From positions 434,001 through 498,000 of the forward strand of contig JAWZYV010001839.1 in the NCBI GenBank assembly GCA_038373885.1: a DNA stretch of 64,000 nucleotides, read 5' to 3'. Positions within the stretch are counted from its first letter, which is position 1. Each line of letters opens with the position of its first letter. Of the stretch, positions 35,042 through 44,649 are shown one piece after another. The DNA is from Cheiracanthium punctorium. Its lineage: Eukaryota > Arthropoda > Arachnida > Araneae > Cheiracanthiidae. Position numbers and translations under genes: made by a program. Under the pieces are notes generated by a model. It saw nothing but the letters and a program-made list of their open reading frames with translations. It ran no database searches and was not told the origin of the DNA.

Positions 35042-35689
35042 GGATGCAAGCATTTTAAAAAGTGTCATTCCTGAATTAAATGGTTTATTCTGCTATTCGG
35101 ATAATTTAAAAAGGTATTTTTAATCTCGAATAGCTAACCTAATACAAAACAAATGGTAGCAGTGGGAATATGAAGAACTTTTCAGTTTTAAATATACCCC
35201 CGATTTTCGATTTTATGAGATAGTCTCAAAGTTGTAAGACTCATTCACATTATGTTAACAGAATCAGACGGAAAAGATAATTTTTAGTTAGAATATTTTC
35301 ACACGTTGACATTAACGAAATTCGCGAAATGTTTCAACGTAAGAACGCTTTACCTCATTTACACGGAGATTTTTCTAATTGAAATTCTTTAAAACTTAAA
35401 GGAACACGAAACTTTTGACAAATATTTAACTTTATCATCTTCAGGCGCTGATATCTTTAAAGAAGTGAATTTCCATCGGTTTTCCCATTTGGAGATCGGG
35501 TATACAGATTTAAGCATCTGTATTTTATAAATGTGGCATTTTTGAGAAAGTTATAATTGAGAATTTGCATAAGTTGTTAAAATTTAAAATTATTTTTCTT
35601 GCATTTCTACTTTGTAAGGAACATCTACATAAATTAAATTAGACTTTTGTCTGTACAGTACTTTTATTTAAAAAATTTTGCGATATTTA
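35042..35689. other. AT-rich target region of the gypsy insertion
   Basis: No gene recognised. The last four bases, TTTA (35686-35689), are the left copy of the gypsy element's target duplication. Confidence 0.5.
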
Positions 35690-35972
35690 TGTGGATAATA
35701 ATTAGTTCTGCTGTGGCAACACCACTGAACGAACTATAACTTCAACTCCCGCCAGTTGTTCCCCCGCCAAAGAACACTCTAGACGGAGAACGAGACTGGG
35801 CAGACGTGCGATGTTAAAAGAGCAGAATAGCTCTCTTGATGTTATTTTTATTTTTATTTCTACCTCTCAATGTTTTTAAATGTTAGTGTCGTCGTTGTAT
35901 TAAAGTTTCGTCTCATTAAATGTTTAAAAAGATTAACGTCTATTTAATTTGGAGCGCTAGCTCCATCCTACA
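35690..35972 (+). repeat. 5' LTR
   Basis: Starts TGTGGATAAT and ends CATCCTACA. Contains a hairpin-capable region near the start (GTTC..GTGG..CCAC..GAAC), an ATTAAA that could serve as polyadenylation signal, and a perfect short palindrome GGAGCGCTAGCTCC close to the 3' end. It carries the promoter for the genomic RNA by family analogy. Confidence 0.95.
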
Positions 35973-35990
35973 TGGGTGCTCGCCGTTCGA
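35973..35990 (+). promoter_or_regulatory. Candidate primer-binding site
   Basis: TGGGTGCTCGCCGTTCGA starts exactly at the LTR border, where reverse transcription primes from the 3' end of a tRNA. TGG fits the CCA end. The complementary tRNA would need an unusual discriminator C, and the TTCGAA further in does not fold as a proper T-arm, so the tRNA is not identified. Confidence 0.5.
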
Positions 35991-36279
35991 ATCCGCACAT
36001 CCCCTAGATACAGTACCGGAACTAAAAAAGTTAATACTTTTCTTGTAATATTTATTGTTCTTGTGATTTATATGTCAGCGAAATTAAAAGTGATGTGCTA
36101 CAGAGGATAATATTTTCATGGAATGCCGAAACAAGAACAGAAACACAAACTGTAAGTACATTCTAATCATATTCTAATTACTTGATGCATACGTTGATGC
36201 TTGTTCAAGAAAATGTCGATGATTAATGAAATACTCATCTCATTCAAGATATAAGAAAACTGAGGAAATATTTCAACGT

Positions 36280-36600
36280 TATTTTGATGCAAGAATTTTT
36301 TAATTGATGCGAAATTCTTTTTTTGATGCGACTTTCACGTTGACTTTATTACTTCTGTTTTCTTGGCTTTCTACTTTGATGAATTTATTTGATGATTTCG
36401 AGGAATAATTTGATGATTTGATGAATATTTTGATGCGTAATTTGAAAGATTGGTAATTAGAAGTTTGGTTGAATTATATACCTTCGTTTTCTTGAACAGC
36501 AACATTTGAAGAACACGTATTTCGTATATATTTTGATTTGTTGTGAATTGAATACAGTTTTGAAACATATTATATTGTTATTCTGATGCATATTTTTGAG
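36280..36600 (+). repeat. Leader with repeated TTTGATG motifs
   Basis: In the untranslated leader, TTGATG or TTTGATG occurs about ten times, with spacings from 8 to 60 bp and followed by A or C. The rest of the leader is AT-rich without an ORF. Function unknown; packaging or translation signals are possible. Confidence 0.6.
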
Positions 36601-36750
36601 AACAGTCTCTATATTCTTTTAATGAGATTTAAATGCCTTAATGTGAAGAAAATGTTTGATACTGAAATTCTATTTTAAATTCCGAAGTGTTTGAGTTTTG
36701 ATCTTGGTTTTGCATATCTGTGTACAGTAACTATTTGAATATATATAATC

Positions 36751-37197
36751 ATGTCTACTCTCAGTGATTACCCCAATATCGCAAAATCGTTAAAAATTGG
36801 TAGTACGAGTCAAATAAAGGTTTTACATCGCTTAATTTTTGGTACAGACGGCGATAGACAAAATCGCGCGAGATTACGCAAATTTACAGGTTTCCCACAG
36901 CCATTCGAGTTAGAAGAAACGAAACAAAAAGTACTTAAAGAGTTTTCACTTAAAGACCTAATTTCTATTTGCAATTTACTTCATTTAGAATTCTCAACTG
37001 ACCCAGATAAGTGTGCTAACACCATTCTTACGAGTCTTAATGATTTATCGTTATTAAAAGCAGATTATTCCGATCTTTCGGAAAGCGAAGTCAATGATTC
37101 ACATCCGGTTGACAGTTCATCTCAAACAAATAACGTCGTGGGTGAAAATAGTACTCCCTCCCCACCCACCCCTGACGCAAAAAGAATTTTCAGATAA
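36751..37197 (+). CDS. Gypsy ORF1: Gag N-terminal protein with DEK-like domain
   Basis: 148 residues; the ATG is the first in-frame start after the leader. Residues 23-99 resemble the N-terminal pseudo-SAP/SAP domain of the chromatin protein DEK in order and spacing: LHRLIFG (25-31), RKFTGFP (43-49), KVLKEF (60-65), LISICNLLHLE (70-80) and a final TILTSL (91-96). In DEK this domain binds DNA and chromatin. By inference it could bind nucleic acid or tether the particle to chromatin. Residues 100-148 are acidic, then Ser/Pro-rich and disordered. The frame overlaps ORF2 (frame 1 against frame 2; ORF2 is open from 37058), so a programmed shift, re-initiation, or an indel in this copy are the alternatives. 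Gag capsid and zinc knuckles are in ORF2. Confidence 0.85.
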   Translation: MSTLSDYPNIAKSLKIGSTSQIKVLHRLIFGTDGDRQNRARLRKFTGFPQPFELEETKQKVLKEFSLKDLISICNLLHLEFSTDPDKCANTILTSLNDLSLLKADYSDLSESEVNDSHPVDSSSQTNNVVGENSTPSPPTPDAKRIFR

Positions 37198-40100
37198 GCA
37201 ACAGACACAGATTCCTTTTAGTGAATCAGCTCAGAATTTATTGCCTTCAGTCGAAACTACGAGTTCCTCTTTCCAATTATTTAGTCTCAAAGACGTTGTT
37301 GATTTAATAAAACCTTTTTCGTCTCGCGATAATTATAGCATTGAGAATTTCATATCCGACGTTGAAGAAATTTTTTATTTGTACCAAATAAACAATCCAA
37401 TTCACCAAATTACTTTTGTTAGAAAATGTTTGACTGGTCCCGCTCAAACTTTAATTAGGTCTATTCGTGGAATCACAAATTGGGAACAATTGAAGCACCA
37501 TTTGCTAGAGGAATTTTCTGACAAAATTAACAGCATTCAGTTACATCAATTAATGGAATCTCGACGTATGAAACCGTTTGAAACCCTACAAGAATATTTC
37601 TTAGCTATGAGAGATTTGGCACACAAAGGATCTCTTGATGATCCCTCCCTGATTGAATATGTTATAAATGGAATTCCAGATTCATCACACAATAAAATTT
37701 TCCTTTACGGTTGTAAATCCATCCCAGAATTCAAGGAAAAATTAAAGATTTATGAAAAAATCTTTAACAGTTCTCAACATTTCAGACAAAATAATCAGAA
37801 AAAATTCGATGATACCAACCTTAATGTGAAACTCGACAATAAACGTAACCCAAATACACAACCAGTATGTTATTCTTGTGGCTTGAAGGGTCATAAAAGC
37901 AACCAATGTTTGAATAAGTCACATGGTAAACAATGCTATGGATGTAAAAATTTTGGTCATGTTCATGCTAATTGTCCCAAAAGTTCTCGAAATTCGAAAC
38001 CAAAACCTGAATCTCAAAAACCTACTCCTGATAAAACTGTAAATGTGCTATCTCCTCAAACTTCATCGAAAAATCCCATGCATGTTGACATTCAACTTGC
38101 AGGAATTCAATTGACAGCACTCTGTGACACTGGGTCACAAGCAACCCTTATTAATGAGAAAACACATCGAAGAATCGGTTCGCCACCATTGCATTCCAAC
38201 ACCATTCCCTTTTCAGGAATTGGCCGAAACGAAGTTCATAGCCTCGGGTTTTTCCAGGATTCCATCGAAATTCAAAAGATTACTTTACCTGCTAAAATAC
38301 ATGTTCTAAAAGATGACTTGATTCCTTTTGATGTGATTATCGGAAGCGACTTTTTGCAGCAAACCCAATTTACATTTGATAAAGACGGTATTCATTTATG
38401 CGGTACCCTTGATGATAATATTTTCGTTAATATTGCTAATATTTCTAATGACCAAACTTTTCCATTTGATCTTTCACACATTTTGAATTCTGAAATTCGT
38501 GAGGAAGTTCAAAATATCGTTACTTCCTACAAACCCCATAAAGTTAAAGACACTGAAATTCAGATGACTATTTTATTACAAGATGAAATACCCGTAGCAC
38601 AACGCTCTCGAAGACTCCCTTTTGCTGAACAGAAAATTGTGGAAAAACAAATTCAAGATTGGTTAAATGATGGAATTATTAAACAAAGTTGCTCTGATTA
38701 CGCCGCCCCGATTGTTCTATGTAAGAAAAAAACTGGAGATTACAGACTTTGTGTTGATTACCGCAGGCTTAATAGAAAAATGATAAAAGATAAATTTCCC
38801 TTACCACTCATAGAAGAAGCCTTAGATAAACTTGGAACATCTCGGGTTTTCACTACACTTGACCTTAAAAATGGTTTCTTTCATGTACCTATGGACCCTA
38901 ACAGCACTAAATATACTTCTTTCGTAACTCATGAAGGCCAGTACGAATTTTTACGAGTTCCATTTGGATTATCCAACAGCCCTAGTGTTTTTCAACGATA
39001 TGTTTATACAGTTTTTAGAGATCTCATTCGCGATAACATTCTTATTGTTTACATGGACGATCTTCTCATACCATCTAATGACGAGGTCGAAGGCCTACAA
39101 AAATTGCGCCTAGTTCTCCAAACAGCTGCAGATTATGGCCTCGAATTGAACTTAAAAAAGTGCCAATTTTTACAACGAAAGATAGAATTCCTTGGTTATA
39201 TTATCGAAAACGGAGTAGTTAAACCGTCACTTACCAAGACACAGGCAGTTCAAAAATTCCCACAACCTCAAAACCCTAAACAAGTTCAAAGTTTTCTTGG
39301 ACTAACAAGTTACTTTAGAAAGTTTATTCCAAATTATGCGCTGATTGCTAGACCATTAAGTGACCTCCTTCGGGATAATGCAGAATTTAATTTTGGACCT
39401 GAACAAATAGCAGCTTTTCAACACCTGAAAAACATTCTTTCACAAAACCCAGTTCTTCATGTTTTTCAACAAGGATACCCATTAGAACTCCACACTGATG
39501 CAAGCTCCTTAGGTTTTGGCGCTGTGCTCTTACAAAAATCAGATGATGGACAGTTTCATCCTATTCATTATTTTAGCCGTAAAACTACAGTTCAACAAGA
39601 AAAATATCACAGTTACGAACTGGAAGTTCTCGCCGTCGTTGAGGCGCTAAAGAAATTTCGCACCTACTTGCTAGGTACAAAATTTAAAATTATCACAGAT
39701 TGCGATGCTTTCCAAAAAACGATGCACAAAAAAGATCTACCAGCTAAAATTGCTCGATGGGCATTGATGTTAGAGGACTTTGATTATGAAGTTTGTCATC
39801 GATCCGGTAGACAGATGAAACATGTTGACGCTTTAAGTCGTAACCCCATTCTTGTTATTACCACAAATGATATCACGCAAAAGGTGAAAAATGCCCAAGA
39901 TCAAGATGAATTTATAACTCAAATTAAATCTATGCTCGAATCTACACCTTCCGATGAATATTTGGTTAAAAACGGCATTCTTTATAAACTTCATAAGGAT
40001 ACCGAACTTTTAGTAGTCCCACAAATGATGCAGAAAGAAATCGTGCTAAACGCCCATTCACAAGGTCATTTTGCCTCACAAAAAACCGAATCAATTGTTT

Positions 40101-41068
40101 CTCGTGAATTTTACATCCCTCAACTTAAGAAATTGGTTCAAGAAATTATTTCAAATTGTATTCCTTGCATTCTCTCCTCGCGAAAATCTGGAAAACAAGA
40201 AGGATTGCTTCACCCAATTCCAAAAGGTGATGCACCTCTTGAATGTTACCATTGCGACTTTTTAGGACCTTTACCATCGACAAAAAAATGTTATAAATAT
40301 ATTTTTACAGTAATTGATGCCTTTTCGAAATTTATATGGATCTATCCCGTGAAGTCAACCTCTACGAAAGATGCCTTGGACAAACTATCCTTGCAACAAA
40401 CTACATTTGGCAACCCTTCAAAAATCATCACAGACAAAGGTAGCGCATTCACATCTTCAGAATTTCAAAGCTACTGCCAGGAACAGTATATTGAACACAT
40501 TTCAATTACGACAGGTGTACCACGTGGAAACGGTCAGGTTGAACGCATTCATGGCACAATTATCCCCGTTTTAACTAAGTTAGCTATAGATGAACCTGAC
40601 AAATGGTTTAAATACGTCCCGCGATTGCAACGTATCTTAAATAGTACCACCACACGCAGTACAAAATTCACACCTTTCGAACTTTTAATTGGTGTTCAAA
40701 TGAAACAACAGGAGGACCTACAGATTAAACAACTTCTTGACGAGGAACACCAGCAAAGAATTATTGATGACAAAGAAACGTTACGTATCGAAGCTAAACG
40801 AAATATCCTCCGTTTACAGGAAGAAAATATACGACAGTATAACAAACGACGTAAACCAGCCTGTAAATACAAGATTGGTGACAAAGTGGCAATACAACGA
40901 ACTCAGTTTGGAACTGGACTAAAGCTGCGACCCAAGTTCTTCGGACCCTATGAGATCACAAAAATCAACCCCAACGATCGTTACGAAGTTCGGAAGTTAG
41001 GACATCATGAAGGTCCCACCATAACGTCAACTGCAGCAGATAAAATGAAACAGTGGTGCAGCAACTGA
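37094..41068 (+). CDS. Gypsy ORF2: Gag capsid plus Pol polyprotein
   Basis: 1,324 codons, uninterrupted. In order: a retrotransposon capsid domain (about 60-225); two CCHC knuckles (CYSCGLKGH at 259, CYGCKNFGH at 281); aspartic protease with DTG at 345; reverse transcriptase with YMDD at 653; RNase H starting near HTDAS at 800; and integrase with the H-H-C-C zinc site (988, 992, 1022, 1025) and catalytic D1055, D1114, E1150 (D-x35-E). A GPYEI motif near the C-terminus is the GPY/F module. The enzymes copy the RNA to DNA and insert it into chromosomes. All catalytic residues I can place are present. No chromodomain follows. The true N-terminus is uncertain because the ATG at 37094 lies within ORF1; the first 30 codons are probably only overlap. 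Confidence 0.95.
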   Translation: MIHIRLTVHLKQITSWVKIVLPPHPPLTQKEFSDKQQTQIPFSESAQNLLPSVETTSSSFQLFSLKDVVDLIKPFSSRDNYSIENFISDVEEIFYLYQINNPIHQITFVRKCLTGPAQTLIRSIRGITNWEQLKHHLLEEFSDKINSIQLHQLMESRRMKPFETLQEYFLAMRDLAHKGSLDDPSLIEYVINGIPDSSHNKIFLYGCKSIPEFKEKLKIYEKIFNSSQHFRQNNQKKFDDTNLNVKLDNKRNPNTQPVCYSCGLKGHKSNQCLNKSHGKQCYGCKNFGHVHANCPKSSRNSKPKPESQKPTPDKTVNVLSPQTSSKNPMHVDIQLAGIQLTALCDTGSQATLINEKTHRRIGSPPLHSNTIPFSGIGRNEVHSLGFFQDSIEIQKITLPAKIHVLKDDLIPFDVIIGSDFLQQTQFTFDKDGIHLCGTLDDNIFVNIANISNDQTFPFDLSHILNSEIREEVQNIVTSYKPHKVKDTEIQMTILLQDEIPVAQRSRRLPFAEQKIVEKQIQDWLNDGIIKQSCSDYAAPIVLCKKKTGDYRLCVDYRRLNRKMIKDKFPLPLIEEALDKLGTSRVFTTLDLKNGFFHVPMDPNSTKYTSFVTHEGQYEFLRVPFGLSNSPSVFQRYVYTVFRDLIRDNILIVYMDDLLIPSNDEVEGLQKLRLVLQTAADYGLELNLKKCQFLQRKIEFLGYIIENGVVKPSLTKTQAVQKFPQPQNPKQVQSFLGLTSYFRKFIPNYALIARPLSDLLRDNAEFNFGPEQIAAFQHLKNILSQNPVLHVFQQGYPLELHTDASSLGFGAVLLQKSDDGQFHPIHYFSRKTTVQQEKYHSYELEVLAVVEALKKFRTYLLGTKFKIITDCDAFQKTMHKKDLPAKIARWALMLEDFDYEVCHRSGRQMKHVDALSRNPILVITTNDITQKVKNAQDQDEFITQIKSMLESTPSDEYLVKNGILYKLHKDTELLVVPQMMQKEIVLNAHSQGHFASQKTESIVSREFYIPQLKKLVQEIISNCIPCILSSRKSGKQEGLLHPIPKGDAPLECYHCDFLGPLPSTKKCYKYIFTVIDAFSKFIWIYPVKSTSTKDALDKLSLQQTTFGNPSKIITDKGSAFTSSEFQSYCQEQYIEHISITTGVPRGNGQVERIHGTIIPVLTKLAIDEPDKWFKYVPRLQRILNSTTTRSTKFTPFELLIGVQMKQQEDLQIKQLLDEEHQQRIIDDKETLRIEAKRNILRLQEENIRQYNKRRKPACKYKIGDKVAIQRTQFGTGLKLRPKFFGPYEITKINPNDRYEVRKLGHHEGPTITSTAADKMKQWCSN

Positions 41069-41197
41069 ACACCCAATCTTATTATGCTTTGTTTTTCAAC
41101 TTTACTTTCTCCCTTTTTCTGCTTGTTTTTCTTTTATCTTTTCAGATCTTTTGCTTTTTCAACCCAGCCGCGGACGTCTGTAACCTCAGGACGGCCG
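41069..41197 (+). other. 3' untranslated gap before LTR, no clear polypurine tract
   Basis: The 129 bp are pyrimidine-rich and end CTCAGGACGGCCG directly at the LTR. I see no run of purines that would prime plus-strand synthesis. Confidence 0.6.
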
Positions 41198-41480
41198 TGT
41201 GGATAATAATTAGTTCTGCTGTGGCAACACCACTGAACGAACTATAACTTCAACTCCCGCCAGTTGTTCCCCCGCCAAAGAACACTCTAGACGGAGAACG
41301 AGACTGGGCAGACGTGCGATGTTAAAAGAGCAGAATAGCTCTCTTGATGTTATTTTTATTTTTATTTCTACCTCTCAATGTTTTTAAATGTTAGTGTCGT
41401 CGTTGTATTAAAGTTTCGTCTCATTAAATGTTTAAAAAGATTAACGTCTATTTAATTTGGAGCGCTAGCTCCATCCTACA
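41198..41480 (+). repeat. 3' LTR
   Basis: 283 bp, identical by eye to 35690-35972. Followed by TTTA, the right copy of the target duplication. Confidence 0.95.
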
Positions 41481-41803
41481 TTTATCAGTTTCACGCACCC
41501 GGGAACCCAGTACGACCGATAAAAAAATGTTGGTCTCTCTCTCGATCTGCCATTCTGTGCGTGAGGCTTTTTTTCCGCATCATGTAAAAATGACTGAAGC
41601 GAATGAAATGAAATTTGGTGACATGATAGGGGGTCACTCAACATAAGCTATAGGCGTTCAATTTCTTAAACAATTTTGATTAGATTTTGAGATTTTGCGA
41701 AAATCGTTTCAAAATGCGTAAATTATTGTTCGCGCATCTCGTAATAACGACTAAAGCGAAAGATGTAAAATTTGATGACATAATAGTTGAGTATGCAACT
41801 TAA

Positions 41804-42247
41804 CCCTTTATAAGGCAGTGGTAAAATACTTACCCCCTACGGTCTAGTATATACAGAAATCAATTGTCATTAGTGAATTTTCTGATTTTTGTTCAGTTAT
41901 ATTGGATGTATATTTTTTACATACATCTAGATTCTATATTTGGCTTATGAACTTTTCTTTCATTCGCAATTTTAAAGAAAGCTCGAATAATTATTCGAAA
42001 ATCGCTTTTAATTATATATTTTTGCGTTTGATTCCGTGTACAAGCAGAAGGTAGTTTTCAGACTTTGATTTTGTGTATAATGAATGTAGTCTCCTGCAAA
42101 ATTTCTACGTTTGTTTAATACTTGTTTCTCCAATTTTCACGTAGGATATTACAGTAGAGGGAAAATATATGAATTAATTCTAAAAAATGGGCCAGAAAAA
42201 TTCCAAGTAATTTCGACTCTCTGCACATACCCTCGCCTTATAAAGGG
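41804..42247. mobile_element. piggyBac-like MITE in the satellite
   Basis: Flanked by TTAA on both sides (41800-41803, 42248-42251). Inverted ends CCCTTTATAAGGC. 444 bp without a transposase frame. It is a different family from the foldback elements at 34553 and 59092. Confidence 0.9.
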
Positions 42248-42691
42248 TTAAACTACAGTCGTCGAATTTTTGTGAAAATTTTGATAGGATTCTGGGATTT
42301 TGTGAAAAACTATTCAAAAATGCGCAAATCTTTGTTCACGCTTCACGCAATAACGACTTAAGTGAATAAAACGAAATTAAGTAATCTGATCGTGGATAAC
42401 TTTAGCAGTCGAATATTTTAAAAATTTGGATTGGAGTTTGAGATTTTGTAAAAATTTATTTGATTGTGTAAATAGTTGTTTGTCTATCACGTATAAACCA
42501 CTGAAGCGAATGAAATAAATTTTAGCATCATCATAGGTGGTCACATAAAATATAATCGTCGAATTATTTGAAAATTTCTTATAGATTTTGAGATTTTTTT
42601 AAAATTGAGTAAATGATAGTTCCATTCCTGAAAAATGGCAATGGAATAGAATGAAATTTGGAATTATGGTTGGTGGCAAGTTAGTTTAAGC

Positions 42692-43014
42692 TAGCGTTTC
42701 TCAACCTGTGGGGCGCGACCCCCAAGGGGGGCGCAGAGTGTTTGCAGGGGGGGGCGAGAAAAACCAAAGGGCAAGTAGTGATGCATGTTTTTAAAAAATC
42801 ATCTTAGTTCTTCTCATTTTTACTCAAAAATATATCCATTTTCGCTTAAAAATGTTTATTCAAACTTTACTGATAACATTATTTTGTCGAAAAATTCGAC
42901 TAAATGTTCATTGTTAAAGATTAAAAAAACTGAATGTATGCTGAAAAATGTGAGGGGGGGGGACGTCGCCGTAAGTTAGATTTTGGGGCGACATTAAAAA
43001 GTTGAGAACCCCTG
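42692..43014. mobile_element. hAT-type MITE in the satellite
   Basis: Ends TAGCGTTTCTCAACCTGTGG and complement CAGGGGTTCTCAAC. Flanked by GTTTAAGC / GTTTAAAC (8 bp, one difference, 42684-42691 and 43015-43022). G-rich subterminal stretches are present at both sides; there is no transposase frame. Confidence 0.88.
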
Positions 43015-43190
43015 GTTTAAACTATAGATGTTAAAATACATTTAAATATTTCGTAGATTTTGAGGTTTCAAAAATCGTTTAAATGTTTGTTCTTGCGTCG
43101 CTCAAAAACGGCTTAAGAGAACAGAATCAAATTTAATAACCTGAGGAGCAACGACTGAAGCAATAAATGTCGGATTTAAAAAAAATGAAT

Positions 43191-44647
43191 AAATTTGAAA
43201 CTTTGCAAAAACTGCTTTTTTTCTTTTTTGAGAGGAATTACTTTAAGGCGTCTTAGGTAACATTTCAGTTAGTTATTCAATTGAAACAAATTTTGTGAAT
43301 TTTTTAATCGTTATTTTCTTTTTTAGATGTAGTGAAAATTGTGCAAAATCTTCTTCAGGCATAATATTAAAATATTTTCAGGGAGTGAAACAAAATTTAG
43401 TTAAAGGCGAGGATTGACCACTTCATTTTAAAAGCTCATTCCACTAAGATTAAACATTTAGTTTGAAAATGAAATGTTTTCTCTATTGGCAGTTTCAACC
43501 AGCTCTTAGTTACACTTTAACCTGTAATCTTTTAACAATGCACAGAATTAATAACTTTACTTTCTATACTACTGCTAGCATGCTACTTCCATTCTTTGTT
43601 CTACTACAATGCTTACGAAAATTCAAGCTTTTAAGAAATCTGATTTACATACTAACCAGTAAGTGCTTCAGCTAGTAACGTTATACCATTAGAGCATTTT
43701 TTAAGAACATGTATTTATTATTAAATGTTTGGAACAGCATATGATGAAAAAACTAAACTTATTTATTATTAAATGTTTGGAACAATATGTGATGAAAAAA
43801 ACTAAGTTTCTTATTTGTTGCTCATAATTTAATAGCTGTGATCTAAATACTCCTTTTGTAATTTTTTATTTATTTTTAATGTGTATCATAAACACATCAT
43901 CGAGGGAAAATGTAATTAAATCTTCAAGAAGATGTGAACGACTAATTACTTTTTTTTTCTCCTAGTATTAAGCGCTAAAAAACCGATCTCATCTTTAAAG
44001 ACAACGAACAAGACTGTGAATGGGAAGATTTTTTTAAACTATGGTTAAATTAATTTCGCCAGAGAAGCATGGAAATCGGCTTGAATTGGTGAGAAGGCCA
44101 AATTCTAAGTGAGTTAAAAATTGTTTACTGAGCGATTAGTAAAATGCGCGATATCTTGGGCCGATTGACAAACAGAGCATATAAGCGAGAAAAAATATTG
44201 GCCAGGCACAGTAGCCACATTAAAGGTAAAATTATTTTTTATTGATAGCACGAGATGAAAGGTATCAATACTAACTTAATGAAAAACAAGAGAGATGAAT
44301 CATGTTGAAAGCATATTAAACAATTTCCAACATAGTGCATTCACAGGGTTAGAGCATCTGTATACACGCGATTGAAGGTGGAGCATTGAAAGACATAAGC
44401 TCGAAAGCAACTATAGTACAGAAGCATCCGATTGCAGCAGTTGCATCTTTGCGACGGTGTGAGCGAACGATGCATCAGCAGATAAACTTGCGTTGGAAAG
44501 TATTTTATAATCCATGCATTTGACGTCATTATTCTTACTTGTTGCATTATTACGTCTGCCTATATTCAGTAGCGCGTGCGAAACTTTTCTAAGGGGTGAG
44601 TCTTTTACAGACTTCAAAAAAGGAGGAAGTACTATATGCAACGCCTA
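43191..44647. other. AT-rich interval, no gene recognised
   Basis: A phrase TTATTATTAAATGTTTGGAACA occurs twice (about 43715 and 43760), a local 45-bp duplication. Short ORFs at 44341-44641 have no recognisable domain. Confidence 0.5.
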
Positions 44648-44649
44648 TA

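Larger units (their letters stand above)
35690..41480 (+). mobile_element. Ty3/gypsy LTR retrotransposon, complete
   Basis: A 5,791-bp element with two apparently identical 283-bp LTRs (TG..CA), flanked by a 4-bp duplication TTTA (35686-35689, 41481-41484). Order: LTR, 778-bp leader, ORF1, overlapping gag-pol ORF, LTR. The order protease, reverse transcriptase, RNase H, integrase defines Ty3/gypsy. There is no envelope-like ORF and no chromodomain. Identical LTRs mean a very recent insertion. A gap is the lack of a clear polypurine tract before the 3' LTR. Confidence 0.96.
41592..43190 (+). repeat. Degenerate satellite with unit of about 140-160 bp
   Basis: Units begin with variants of GACTGAAGCGAATGAAATGA at about 41592, 41749, 42355, 42499, 42637, 43110 and 43153. 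Each continues with GTCACTCAACATA, TTAGATTTTGAGATTTTG and TTGTTCGCGC-like parts. Two MITEs (41804-42247, 42692-43014) interrupt it; subtracting them restores unit lengths near 157 and 158 for the first two. Confidence 0.8.

Noticed and set aside
41198..41646. Short ORFs reading out of the 3' LTR (an envelope-like or host exon idea)
   Set aside because: They cross the LTR border into satellite sequence and have no domain or signal peptide.
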